Program-made: the position numbers and the translations under genes
Notes under the pieces: generated by a model
The model's input: only the letters and a program-made list of their open reading frames with translations
Database searches by the model: none
Told to the model about the DNA's origin: nothing
Source of the DNA: Prolixibacteraceae bacterium
GTDB taxonomy: Bacteria > Bacteroidota > Bacteroidia > Bacteroidales > Prolixibacteraceae
DNA length: 8,437 bases
Direction of reading: 5' to 3'
Assembly (NCBI GenBank): GCA_016931875.1
Contig: JAFGDX010000273.1
Coordinates: 1 to 8,437 of the forward strand
Part shown: positions 1 to 7,110 of the stretch, piece by piece
Layout: the number at the start of each line of letters is the position of its first letter
Position numbering within the stretch: position 1 is the first letter of the stretch

Positions 1-735
1 TCCGATTTTACCAGCGGCAGCACCGGAATTCCGATCAACGGTTTAATTTGGATGGGAACCAAAGAATCGATGCTTCAACAGGTGGAAGAAAAACTGGCAG
101 CAGGTTTTACTTGTCTGAAACTAAAAATCGGAGCCATTAATTTTGAATCCGAACTGGATATTCTTCGTTCCATTCGAAAACGCTTTCCGGTAGAGCAACT
201 GGAAATCAGAGTGGATGCCAACGGCGCTTTTCCGGCTGAAACGGCGCTTTCTGTTCTGGGAAAACTGGCCACCTTCCAGCTGCATTCCATCGAACAACCG
301 ATAAAAGCCGGACAGAATTCAGAAATGCATAAATTATGTGCCGAATCACCTCTTCCCATTGCACTCGACGAAGAACTGACCGGAATCAGTAATCTTACAG
401 AAAAAGAAAAACTACTGGATGAAATCCGGCCACAATACATTATTTTAAAGCCAACATTGGTGGGCGGAATAAAAGCCTCGGAAGAATGGATCTCACTGGC
501 TGAAGAACGCGGAATTGGCTGGTGGGTAACCTCGGCGCTGGAGTCGAACATCGGGCTGAATGCAATTGCACAGTGGACGGCCACGCTCGGAACTTCCAAT
601 TTTCAGGGGCTTGGAACCGGCGCTTTATTTACCAATAACATTGAAAGTCCGTTGTATGTTTCCGAAGGGTACATTCGGTATAATCCGGATAAAAACTGGG
701 ATTTGGAATCGTTAACAGAAAGATGGGAGAAATAA
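1..735 (+). CDS. menC: o-succinylbenzoate synthase (MenC), 5'-truncated by window edge
   Basis: This is the C-terminal 244 codons of an enolase-superfamily enzyme that dehydrates SHCHC to o-succinylbenzoate in cytoplasmic menaquinone synthesis. The frame is open from base 1, so the ATG at 52 is internal. The residues before it (SDFTSGSTGIPINGLIWMG) fit the family and lie in the barrel entry. The catalytic set is visible in order: KLK lysines at codons 118-120 and 124-126, metal ligands Asp at 214-216 (RVDANGA), Glu at 292-294 (IEQP) and Asp at 367-369 (LDEEL), then Lys at 448-450 (ILKPTLVGG). About 100 N-terminal residues are expected to lie upstream. The stop overlaps the start of menE, so the two are translationally linked in one operon. 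The paired KxK, D/E/D and late K, together with menE next door, separate it from dipeptide epimerases of the same superfamily. I am confident of the identity. Confidence 0.93.
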   Translation, partial: SDFTSGSTGIPINGLIWMGTKESMLQQVEEKLAAGFTCLKLKIGAINFESELDILRSIRKRFPVEQLEIRVDANGAFPAETALSVLGKLATFQLHSIEQPIKAGQNSEMHKLCAESPLPIALDEELTGISNLTEKEKLLDEIRPQYIILKPTLVGGIKASEEWISLAEERGIGWWVTSALESNIGLNAIAQWTATLGTSNFQGLGTGALFTNNIESPLYVSEGYIRYNPDKNWDLESLTERWEK

Positions 736-1796
736 AAGGATTAATACTGAACGATTGTTTTTATACCTTGCCTGAATTGATTCGGTTTTGTGAAAATGAA
801 ATAAATGCCGGAACAACACCAGGGTGGACGTTGGATGTTTATCGTTTTATCCTTGATTTTTTGAATGATTCTGAAACCATTACACAACAAACTTCGGGCA
901 CCACCGGCAAACGCAAAATCATTGAATTGCCTAAAAAATCGATGCGGATTTCGGCACAAAACACCATCGGTTTTTTTCAGTTAAAAGAGGGGGATGTGGC
1001 GGCGCTCTGTTTGCCTGTTCAATACATTGCCGGTAAAATGATGATTGTGCGCGCTCTGCTGGCCGGACTAAACCTGAAACTCATTCATCCATCGGGAACT
1101 CCTGACTTTTCGAATTCGGGGAGAATCGATTTTTGTGCCATGGTTCCCATGCAGGCAAGTCATTTGCTCGCGAAAAATTTGTGGCCCGATATAAAAACAC
1201 TGATTCTGGGTGGAGCAGAAACCGGGCCGGAATTGCTCAAACAATTGCAACAGCTGAAAACACAGGTTTTTGAAACTTACGGAATGGCGGAAACCACTTC
1301 GCATGTAGCATTAAAACAGTTAAACGGGAAACAACCGGAAACCACTTTTTCTGCGTTGCCTGATGTAAAGCTCTCAACCGATGAAAGAGAGTGCCTGGTG
1401 ATAGAAGCGTCATATCTTCCCGCAAAAGTTACAACCAACGACCGTGTGGAAATGGTTGCACCCAACCGTTTCCGCTGGCTGGGGCGTTTCGATAATGTTA
1501 TCAATTCAGGAGGGATAAAAATTCAACCCGAAATTCTGGAAAAACAGTTTCAGGAAATTTTGCAAAAACCCTGCGCAATAATTGGCAGACCCGACGAATT
1601 GCTGGGACAAAAAACAGTGCTGGTGGTGGAAACTTCCAACCCGGAAGACCCGGAACAGCTGCTGGCAAAACTGTTACCTCATTTTGAACGGAAAATGCTG
1701 CCAAAGGAGATTTATTGTATTGAAAAATTCCCGCGAAACAAAGCGTTCAAAGTTGAAAGAAAAAAACTTCAGCAAATTATTCAGGACGGGAGTTAG
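723..1796 (+). CDS. menE: o-succinylbenzoate-CoA ligase (MenE), short form
   Basis: This is an ANL-superfamily adenylating enzyme that activates o-succinylbenzoate to its CoA thioester, the step after MenC. The P-loop-like motif TSGTTGKRK is at residues 57-65, the A5-type motif YGMAETT at 186-192, and the hinge motif GRFDNVINSGG at 254-264. The likely C-terminal catalytic lysine is K343 in the segment NKAFKVERKKL, which stands where many relatives have NGKxxR. At 357 aa it is about 90 residues shorter than E. coli MenE (about 450), with the N-terminal part reduced; short versions are common in Bacteroidota. The ATG at 723 overlaps the menC stop by 13 bp in another frame, typical of coupled translation. 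The stop codon at 1794-1796 overlaps the end of the convergent minus-strand gene. The identity is secure from the motifs and the menC linkage. Confidence 0.93.
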   Translation: MGEIKGLILNDCFYTLPELIRFCENEINAGTTPGWTLDVYRFILDFLNDSETITQQTSGTTGKRKIIELPKKSMRISAQNTIGFFQLKEGDVAALCLPVQYIAGKMMIVRALLAGLNLKLIHPSGTPDFSNSGRIDFCAMVPMQASHLLAKNLWPDIKTLILGGAETGPELLKQLQQLKTQVFETYGMAETTSHVALKQLNGKQPETTFSALPDVKLSTDERECLVIEASYLPAKVTTNDRVEMVAPNRFRWLGRFDNVINSGGIKIQPEILEKQFQEILQKPCAIIGRPDELLGQKTVLVVETSNPEDPEQLLAKLLPHFERKMLPKEIYCIEKFPRNKAFKVERKKLQQIIQDGS

Positions 1797-2449
1797 TTGG
1801 CGGCTTCAGACACAGCAACAATTCTTTTATAGTAATAACTTGTCTTCTCCTCTTTTACATCGTAGGTGTATATTTCATCACTTTTATTCCGGTAAAACAG
1901 GGCAAGCAACCCAATGTCGCCGGCACAAAACAGGCTGTGGGTGCTCATCAGTATTATCCAGAAATAAACCCACGGTTGATAAAATGACAGGATGACTCCA
2001 ATCAAAGTAACAACTTGTACCATAACCAAAGGGGCCAAAGCTACAAATGCAAACTGTTTGCGGTTTAAAACGTGGCGGTCGGCTTCGGCATAAAAAATAA
2101 ATTTTTTGGGATACGCGCCAAAACGAACGGTTTTTGCCCCGGTAATTTTGAGCGCAATTCCGTGGATGATTTCATGAATAAGAATTAAAAGGCTAAAACA
2201 AAAAACCAGCGTTGCCAACGAAATATACAAAGGTTGTACGTGGTTTTGAAAAGCCAGGACAATGGCACGTGTCAGAAAAAAAATTCCGGAAAGGACCATC
2301 AAAACCTGGTAAATCATATAGAAGAATACGATTCTGCTGTTTCCGGTAAGTTGCTCAATCACAAATTCTTTGATTTCTTTATGATTCAGTTGGGCAAGCA
2401 ACTCAAATTCTTTTTCGTTTTGCAGCTCTTTAATGTCAGGATTTGCCAT
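1793..2449 (-). CDS. DUF3267-family membrane protein, putative zincin metallopeptidase
   Basis: This is a 218-aa integral membrane protein with about four hydrophobic segments (roughly residues 39-67, 73-98, 132-155 and 157-180). The second ends in IHEIIHG, an HExxH zinc motif (H92, E93, H96). A conserved-looking H171 and D178 in HSLFCAGDIG could provide the third zinc ligand, by analogy with site-2-protease-like enzymes. This arrangement matches the DUF3267 'putative zincin peptidase' family, whose substrates are not established. The N-terminal 38 residues are charged and probably cytoplasmic. The ATG at 2447-2449 lies one base after the flippase stop, so the two genes are almost certainly co-transcribed and probably translationally coupled. 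The 3' end overlaps menE by 4 bp tail to tail. The membrane metalloprotease fold is well supported by the motif, but proteolytic activity and target are unknown. Confidence 0.8.
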   Translation of the reverse strand: MANPDIKELQNEKEFELLAQLNHKEIKEFVIEQLTGNSRIVFFYMIYQVLMVLSGIFFLTRAIVLAFQNHVQPLYISLATLVFCFSLLILIHEIIHGIALKITGAKTVRFGAYPKKFIFYAEADRHVLNRKQFAFVALAPLVMVQVVTLIGVILSFYQPWVYFWIILMSTHSLFCAGDIGLLALFYRNKSDEIYTYDVKEEKTSYYYKRIVAVSEAAN

Positions 2450-2450
2450 A

Positions 2451-3893
2451 TTATTCGTAGCGGATAATTTTATACAGGTCGCGTAAGTTCAGCAATTTCA
2501 GGAGAAAAGCAAAAAGTACGGATACAAAAATGACAAATAAATAACCATAGAACCAGTGGTGGAAACTTTTGGAAATGGTTCCAAGCACCACAACCACCCC
2601 AGCAAAAAGGAGCAGTTGAATAATATAACGGGCGCCTGGTTTTAGTTTTAAAATAACCAGGGCCAGGATGATTTGCACGGCGGCTGTGGAGAGCTGGGTA
2701 ACCAAACTGGCATAAGCCGAGCCAAAAGCCTGGTAACGTGGAATAAGTATCAGGTTAAGCACAATGTTTAAAACCATTCCGAAAAAAGCCATGATATTAA
2801 GTTGTTTCATGCTTCCGTTGGCCGTTAATAATGTTCCGAAAATATAGGTGCTGGCAATTCCAATAAATCCAATCATCAGTATTCCCAGTATTCCGGAGGA
2901 GTGATGCGTGTTTGAATGATACAGCACGTCCATTATCTGTTCGTTGTAGTACACACTTGAAACGGCAATAATGATGGCAGGAACTATTAAAAGGGTGTAC
3001 GAAAGCTGCACTATCGGGCCAACTGCTTCCTTTTGTTTTAGCATCCGGGCAAAAATGGGCAGCAATAATCCGGCAAACAAAACACCAAACATCGAAACCG
3101 CGTCGAGCAGACGAAAGGCCTGTGCATAGATGCCTGCCTGTTCTTTCCCAATGGGGTCGGGGAGGAGCCGTTCGAGCATCACCGAATCGATGCGGTTGTA
3201 GAACGACATCAGCAAAATTAATAAGGCGTAAGGATAGGATTTCCGCAGAAAAACAATAAAAAATTTGGAGTCGAAACGGATTTTTATTCTGCCCGACTGT
3301 GCCAGCACAATAATAAATGTAATCACCGCGGTTAGCAGATAAGCAGCCGTTTGCGCATAAACAAACCATTCAATCGTAAAAAACGACCTGAAAAAATCGT
3401 TGAAAAGCAGGATGCTGCACAAAAGAATCATAATACTGCGATCGAGCACCGAAATAAAACTGTCGGTACGAAAAAGGTGCAACCCGCTGATATTGGAACG
3501 CAGATAGAGTGTGAACGAAATCAGAAACTGGTTAAATATCAAAAAAAGAAGCAGGTGGAGCTGAATTTTGTCGTACCCGATAAGCAAGGCAACGGAGAGG
3601 CTGAAAACCGCATAAACAATGGCAAGCATCAACTTTAGCCCCACAATATTTGAGAGATGTTTTGGAAGGAGGTAGTTGTGTTGTGCAATGTTACGGTTGT
3701 TGTAGCTTGTAATTCCCACATCGAGCAAAATGTTCAAAAGCATCGAGAAGTTAAACAGCGCAAAGTAGAGTCCGTAACTCTGGTCGCCAACCAGGTTTTG
3801 AACGGTGCGGTCAATTCCAAAAATCCAAAATGGCTTTATCAGCAAATTGAGGAAAAGCAGCAATATCAGATTCGTAATAAATTTGCGTTTCAA
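2451..3893 (-). CDS. Polysaccharide/oligosaccharide flippase (Wzx-like, MOP superfamily)
   Basis: This 480-aa protein is almost entirely hydrophobic, with about 12-14 predicted membrane spans, and has the length and opening expected of MOP-superfamily lipid-linked oligosaccharide flippases. The N-terminus (KPFWIFGIDRTVQNLVG, then YGLYFALFNFSMLLNILLDVG) is typical of this group in Bacteroidota. Mid-protein, the segment YNRIDSVMLERLLPD around residue 230 resembles the conserved loop before the second half-domain. By family it would move undecaprenyl-linked glycan units across the inner membrane. The divergent glycosyltransferase at 3994 supports a glycan role. The only start before the conserved region in this frame is TTG at 3891-3893; both nearby upstream ATGs are out of frame and soon hit stops, so the true start is uncertain. 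It leads a two-gene minus-strand unit with the DUF3267 protein. Which glycan it exports cannot be read from the sequence. Confidence 0.86.
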   Translation of the reverse strand: MKRKFITNLILLLFLNLLIKPFWIFGIDRTVQNLVGDQSYGLYFALFNFSMLLNILLDVGITSYNNRNIAQHNYLLPKHLSNIVGLKLMLAIVYAVFSLSVALLIGYDKIQLHLLLFLIFNQFLISFTLYLRSNISGLHLFRTDSFISVLDRSIMILLCSILLFNDFFRSFFTIEWFVYAQTAAYLLTAVITFIIVLAQSGRIKIRFDSKFFIVFLRKSYPYALLILLMSFYNRIDSVMLERLLPDPIGKEQAGIYAQAFRLLDAVSMFGVLFAGLLLPIFARMLKQKEAVGPIVQLSYTLLIVPAIIIAVSSVYYNEQIMDVLYHSNTHHSSGILGILMIGFIGIASTYIFGTLLTANGSMKQLNIMAFFGMVLNIVLNLILIPRYQAFGSAYASLVTQLSTAAVQIILALVILKLKPGARYIIQLLLFAGVVVVLGTISKSFHHWFYGYLFVIFVSVLFAFLLKLLNLRDLYKIIRYE

Positions 3894-3993
3894 AACCCGG
3901 TATTTAACATGTTTCTGGCATAAATTGAACGCTTAAAAGTAAAAAATATTTAAACAGACTTTGTACATTTACCCAAATTTGAATTTGTACTTT
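3894..3993. other. Divergent intergenic region between flippase and glycosyltransferase genes
   Basis: This is a 100-bp AT-rich spacer that must hold the promoters for both directions. On the plus strand the heptamer TTTGTAC occurs twice, at 3960-3966 and 3984-3990. The octamer TACATTTA at 3964-3971 matches 7 of 8 positions of the Bacteroidota -7 element TAnnTTTG, but no TTTG sits 19-21 bases upstream, so the promoter match is weak. There is an 8-bp palindrome AACATGTT at 3906-3913. No Shine-Dalgarno sequence is seen in front of either gene. Confidence 0.4.
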
Positions 3994-5118
3994 ATGGTAA
4001 TTGCCGTAAATACCCGTTTGCTTTTAAAAGGAAAGCTGGAAGGAATTGGCTGGTTTACGCTGGAAACGCTGAAAAGAATGACGGTGAACCACCCGGAACA
4101 CCAGTTTATTTTTATTTTCGACCGGCCGTATCATTCCGATTATATTTTTTCTGAAAATATTACACCCGTGGTGATTGGTCCGCCAACCCGCCACCCGTTT
4201 TTGTGGTATTTGTGGTTTGAATTCCGGATTCCAAAAGTGCTGAAAAAACACAGTGCCGATCTGTTTTTATCTCCCGACGGGTATTTGTCGTTGCGAACCA
4301 AAGTACCTCAACTGGCTGTAATTCATGACATCAATTTTGTTCACCGGCCAGCTGACCTGCCCTGGCTAAAAGCCAAATATTACAACTACTATTTCAAAAA
4401 ATTTGCGCAGGTGGCCAAACGGATTGCCACCGTTTCCTATTATTCGAAAGAAGATATTACACGCTCGTTTAAAGTGGATTACGAAAAAATAGATGTGGTT
4501 TACGACGGTATTAACCAGGTGTTTGTCCCCACTTCGGAAGCAGAACAAAAATCCATCCGCGAGAAATATTCCGGGGGAAACCCCTATTTTCTTTTTGTGG
4601 GGGCTCTTCATCCGCGAAAAAATATCTGCGGGTTGCTCAATGCTTTTGATGCTTTTAAAAGTGTGGATACCAACAATGTTAAACTGCTGATTGTTGGTGG
4701 CGAGATGCACAAAACCGGTGAAATTTTGGAAACCTATGAGAACATGCGTTTTAAAAACGAGGTGGTTTTTACCGGACGTGTGCTCACCAGCGAGTTGCAT
4801 CAGATTTTTGGCGGTGCACTGGCATTAACGTTTGTGCCTTATTTCGAGGGCTTTGGCATTCCCATAGTAGAAGCAATGAGCGCCGGGGTTCCGGTGATTT
4901 GTTCCAACACCACTTCCATTCCCGAAGTGGGAGGCAGCGCCGTTTTGTACGCCGACCCATGCAAAATTGAACAGATTACCGAAGCAATGATAAAAATGGC
5001 CGGCAGTAAAGAGCTGCGTGACGAGCTTGTTGACAAGGGAATGGTTCAGAAAAATAAATTCAGCTGGGACGAAACGGCCCGGCTGCTATGGATGAGTGTG
5101 GAAAGAGCGTTGCAATAA
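3994..5118 (+). CDS. GT4-family glycosyltransferase (GT-B fold)
   Basis: This is a 374-aa retaining glycosyltransferase of the GT4 (Glycos_transf_1) type, expected to add a sugar from a nucleotide-sugar donor to a glycan acceptor at the cytoplasmic face of the inner membrane. The N-terminal Rossmann half starts at once with MVIAVNTRLLL and includes GIGWFTLETL. The linker and C-terminal half begin near FLFVGALHPRKN, where R208 and K209 are in the position that normally contacts donor phosphates. The EX7E motif is present in EGFGIPIVE (E285 and E293), followed by AMSAGVPVI and the IPEVGG loop. The ATG at 3994 is preferred over the in-frame TTG at 3961 because the extra 11 residues would precede the first beta strand. 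It is divergent from a flippase, which suggests joint work in exopolysaccharide or LPS synthesis. Donor and acceptor cannot be assigned. Confidence 0.9.
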   Translation: MVIAVNTRLLLKGKLEGIGWFTLETLKRMTVNHPEHQFIFIFDRPYHSDYIFSENITPVVIGPPTRHPFLWYLWFEFRIPKVLKKHSADLFLSPDGYLSLRTKVPQLAVIHDINFVHRPADLPWLKAKYYNYYFKKFAQVAKRIATVSYYSKEDITRSFKVDYEKIDVVYDGINQVFVPTSEAEQKSIREKYSGGNPYFLFVGALHPRKNICGLLNAFDAFKSVDTNNVKLLIVGGEMHKTGEILETYENMRFKNEVVFTGRVLTSELHQIFGGALALTFVPYFEGFGIPIVEAMSAGVPVICSNTTSIPEVGGSAVLYADPCKIEQITEAMIKMAGSKELRDELVDKGMVQKNKFSWDETARLLWMSVERALQ

Positions 5119-5120
5119 AA

Positions 5121-5150
5121 GACCCCTTCCGGCCTCCCCGGGGGGAGGTG
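5121..5150. repeat. GC-rich intergenic palindrome, REP-like candidate
   Basis: Between the glycosyltransferase and rnhB is a strongly GC-rich stretch in an otherwise AT-leaning spacer. CCTCCC at 5133-5138 pairs with GGGAGG at 5143-5148 around a CGGG loop, flanked on the left by CCCCTTCCGG at 5123-5132. No T-run follows on either strand, so it is not a classical intrinsic terminator. Its composition resembles short palindromic repeats seen dispersed between genes in Bacteroidota genomes, but only one copy lies in this window, so the repeat status is inferred from general recollection. Confidence 0.4.
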
Positions 5151-5169
5151 AAAAAATGTAGTGCTAAGA

Positions 5170-5793
5170 ATGAAAATCGACAAATTAGTAGCATATTATA
5201 AAGAAAATACTGTTGAGGCCGGTTGCGATGAAGCCGGGCGTGGTTGCCTCGCCGGGCCGGTGTTTGCGGCCGCTGTTATTTTACCTCCTGATTTTGAAAA
5301 TGAGTGGCTAAACGATTCCAAAAAACTCACCGAAAAACAACGTTACTTTTTGCGGCCCATCATCGAAAAAGAAGCGCTGGCATGGGCCGTTGAAATGGTT
5401 ACAAACCGCGTAATCGATGAAATAAATATTTTGAATGCCTCGTTTCTGGCGATGAACCGGGCAGTTCAAAAATTAAGAATAGTACCGGAGCATTTGCTGA
5501 TTGATGGCAACCGCTTCCGGCCGCAAACCAACATTCCGTTTACCTGTATGATAAAAGGCGACGGCCGGTTTTATTCCATTGCCGCTGCATCGGTGCTGGC
5601 AAAAACTTACCGCGATGATTTTATGCTGAACGCACACAAAGAATTTCCCAATTACCAGTGGGATAAAAACAAAGGGTATCCTACAAAAAAGCACCGCGCA
5701 GCCATCAAAGAATTTGGAACTACCAAATATCACCGGATGTCGTTCCGGCTGCTGGATGAGCAGTTGTCTCTGGATTTTGGCAGAATGGTTTAA
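5170..5793 (+). CDS. rnhB: Ribonuclease HII
   Basis: This is a 207-aa enzyme that nicks the RNA strand of RNA-DNA hybrids, including single ribonucleotides embedded in DNA. The family's catalytic carboxylates are all in place: D20 and E21 in [14 protein letters not shown]112 in LLIDGNRF, and D149 in [13 protein letters not shown]. The later [18 protein letters not shown] region is also typical. The length is normal for the family. I prefer ATG at 5170; an in-frame GTG at 5161 would add three residues, and an ATG at 5156 is useless because a stop follows immediately. The gene lies 51 bp after the glycosyltransferase with a GC-rich hairpin between, so co-transcription is possible but not certain. 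It is a housekeeping gene with no evident functional link to its neighbours. Confidence 0.95.
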   Translation: MKIDKLVAYYKENTVEAGCDEAGRGCLAGPVFAAAVILPPDFENEWLNDSKKLTEKQRYFLRPIIEKEALAWAVEMVTNRVIDEINILNASFLAMNRAVQKLRIVPEHLLIDGNRFRPQTNIPFTCMIKGDGRFYSIAAASVLAKTYRDDFMLNAHKEFPNYQWDKNKGYPTKKHRAAIKEFGTTKYHRMSFRLLDEQLSLDFGRMV

Positions 5794-5841
5794 CAACCTG
5801 TTCACTGAGATAGCCCGGCGATTTCAAAAATATTTTTTCCG

Positions 5842-5874
5842 GCAGGCAACGTCGGAGCGATTTCCTGCATTTTT
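5842..5874 (+). terminator. Weak possible terminator after rnhB
   Basis: GCAGG at 5842-5846 can pair with CCTGC at 5864-5868, and the downstream arm runs into ATTTTT. The 5-bp stem and 17-base loop are poor for an intrinsic terminator. It may equally be part of the leader of the sigma-factor cassette. I report it only because it is the sole stem plus T-run in the 113-bp gap between rnhB and the next gene. Confidence 0.2.
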
Positions 5875-5906
5875 AAGATGAAAAGAATCCGAAAATAAAT
5901 CGGCTG

Positions 5907-6446
5907 GTGAAGATTCAAAAAATTATTCATAAAAGTTCAAAAGGCGACCGGCGGGCGCAAAAACAGTTTTTCGAGCTGTATGCCGACCGTTTGTATGCGG
6001 TTGCAAAACGTTATGCTGTTTCTGCTGAATCGGCCGAAGATGCTCTTTTTCAGGCTTTTCTGAAAATTTTCGAAAAATTGACTGAATTTAAATTTATTAA
6101 TGAAGCGGCGTTGTTTGGCTGGCTGTCCCGCATTGTTATTAACCAAACACTGATGAATCGCAGAAAGGAGTTAAGCACCTTGTATAAACTGGAAAGAATT
6201 GATGAGGAACATTATGAATTGCTGCAATATGAAGAACCGGACAATGAAACATTGATTGATTTGGTGAACCAGTTGCCTGAAGGGTACAAAACCGTTTTTA
6301 TGATGCATGTTGTGGATGGATACGCACACAAAGAAATTGCTGATACACTGGATATTTCGGAAGGAACTTCGCGTTCACAGTTTTTTAAGGCAAGGAAATT
6401 ATTACAAAAGAAATTGAATTACGATTATGGAAAATCTGGAACATAA
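5907..6446 (+). CDS. ECF-type RNA polymerase sigma factor (sigma-70 family)
   Basis: This 179-aa two-domain sigma factor has region 2 at about residues 23-90 (ADRLYAVAKRYA, then AEDALFQAFLKIFEKL, which replaces the usual D.xQE.F.K motif) and region 4 at about 118-170. The latter holds LPEGYKTVFMMHVVDGYAHK and the helix-turn-helix continuing IADTLDISEGTSRSQFFKAR. There is no region 1.1 or 3, which defines the ECF type. The opening SKGDRRAQKQFFELY is typical of Bacteroidota members. The start is GTG at 5907: the frame is stopped at 5874-5876 and has no upstream ATG. An out-of-frame ATG at 5878 gives only a six-codon ORF (MKRIRK). The 3' end overlaps the next gene by 20 bp, as expected for a sigma factor paired with its anti-sigma factor. 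The target regulon is not visible. Confidence 0.9.
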   Translation: MKIQKIIHKSSKGDRRAQKQFFELYADRLYAVAKRYAVSAESAEDALFQAFLKIFEKLTEFKFINEAALFGWLSRIVINQTLMNRRKELSTLYKLERIDEEHYELLQYEEPDNETLIDLVNQLPEGYKTVFMMHVVDGYAHKEIADTLDISEGTSRSQFFKARKLLQKKLNYDYGKSGT

Positions 6447-7107
6447 TATAAAAAATGCATTTGCTGAAAGTGATGCCAAAACCACACTTCCGCAAAAGAA
6501 TGCTGTGTGGAACCGCCTGGAAGGAACCATGCACGGGCAAAAAGGGGTAGCCGCATTTTGGAGAGTTGCTGCGGTTTTTTTGCTGTTTTTGCTTGTAACT
6601 GGTGTTTTTGCAGGGTTGAATTACCGGATGAAGCAGCAACAAAAAACGGACGATCTATATGCTAAAAATGCGGATTTGCAACACACTGTTGATTCGCTTT
6701 TGGCCCGCCCCTCTGATGTTAAGACGGAAACCAAAGTGGTAGAGAAAATCGTTTATCGCGACCGTTTTGTTCAGCAAAACAAACAGGGGAGTGAGTTGGA
6801 TTGGCGGCAGAAATACATTCAATTACAGGATTCAACCACAAATTTGCTGGCTTTTCGTGAGCAAAACCATAAAACCGAACTGGAACAACTTGAGAACAAG
6901 TTGGTTTCTTTGAAAACAGAATTGGAAGCCTTCAAACAAAATCAGCAAAACACAAATCCGCCTTTTCAGTTAAAAGGTGGCCGAGTGGAGCTGGATGTTC
7001 CGAAAACTCCGTCAGTGAAAGGTCCGGAAATGGAATTGAAAGTATTTCCTAAAAACTTTTCGGGAAATAATAACAATTTAAACACAACACTTCTAAAAAA
7101 TAAATAA
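6427..7107 (+). CDS. Putative anti-sigma factor, single-span membrane protein with coiled coil
   Basis: This 226-aa protein has an N-terminal cytoplasmic stretch of about 43 residues containing AVWNRLEGTM, one membrane span at about 44-64 (FWRVAAVFLLFLLVTGVFAG), and a long Lys/Glu/Gln-rich outer part. Residues 145-172 (NHKTELEQLENKLVSLKTEL) have the heptad pattern of a coiled coil, and an earlier segment near 68-92 may also be coiled. The tail is rich in Asn, Lys and Pro. There is no HxxxCxxC zinc motif, so it is not a ZAS-type anti-sigma factor. The case for anti-sigma function is the 20-bp overlap with the ECF gene, the inside-to-outside topology and the size; homology is not obvious by eye. 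The periplasmic coiled coil could sense or bind a partner, perhaps the exported protein encoded 3 bp downstream. Confidence 0.65.
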   Translation: MENLEHNIKNAFAESDAKTTLPQKNAVWNRLEGTMHGQKGVAAFWRVAAVFLLFLLVTGVFAGLNYRMKQQQKTDDLYAKNADLQHTVDSLLARPSDVKTETKVVEKIVYRDRFVQQNKQGSELDWRQKYIQLQDSTTNLLAFREQNHKTELEQLENKLVSLKTELEAFKQNQQNTNPPFQLKGGRVELDVPKTPSVKGPEMELKVFPKNFSGNNNNLNTTLLKNK

Positions 7108-7110
7108 GCC

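Noticed and set aside
75..599. Long minus-strand open frame opposite menC
   Set aside because: It is Ser/Pro/Cys-rich with no domain pattern and lies entirely antisense to a clear enzyme with all its catalytic residues.
1582..1995. Plus-strand open frame spanning the end of menE and the end of the DUF3267 gene
   Set aside because: The composition (Trp-, Lys- and Cys-rich stretches) looks like out-of-frame translation, and both strands are already occupied by well-supported genes.
2797..3369. Minus-strand 190-codon frame inside the flippase
   Set aside because: It is a shifted reading of the flippase gene, with an abnormal Cys/His/Arg composition and no start context.
3961..3993. TTG at 3961 as the glycosyltransferase start
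   Set aside because: It would add 11 residues before the first Rossmann strand, while the ATG at 3994 gives the usual family N-terminus.
4366..4800. Minus-strand 144-codon frame opposite the glycosyltransferase
   Set aside because: It is antisense to the conserved donor-binding half of the GT4 enzyme, Phe/His-rich and without motifs.
5815..5842. CCGG...AAAAATATTTTT...CCGG arrangement after rnhB
   Set aside because: The CCGG arms are only 4 bp and the AT palindrome can arise by chance in AT-rich spacer; it is not enough for an operator call.
5794..5860. ECF-type autoregulated promoter (CAACC- or GCAACG-like -35 elements) before the sigma gene
   Set aside because: Partial matches exist at 5794-5799 and 5846-5851, but no convincing -10 partner stands at the right distance, and the ECF consensus of this organism is unknown.
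6427..7107. Classical zinc-binding (ZAS) or FecR-type anti-sigma factor
   Set aside because: No HxxxCxxC motif and no FecR-like periplasmic domain are visible; only topology and gene overlap support an anti-sigma role.
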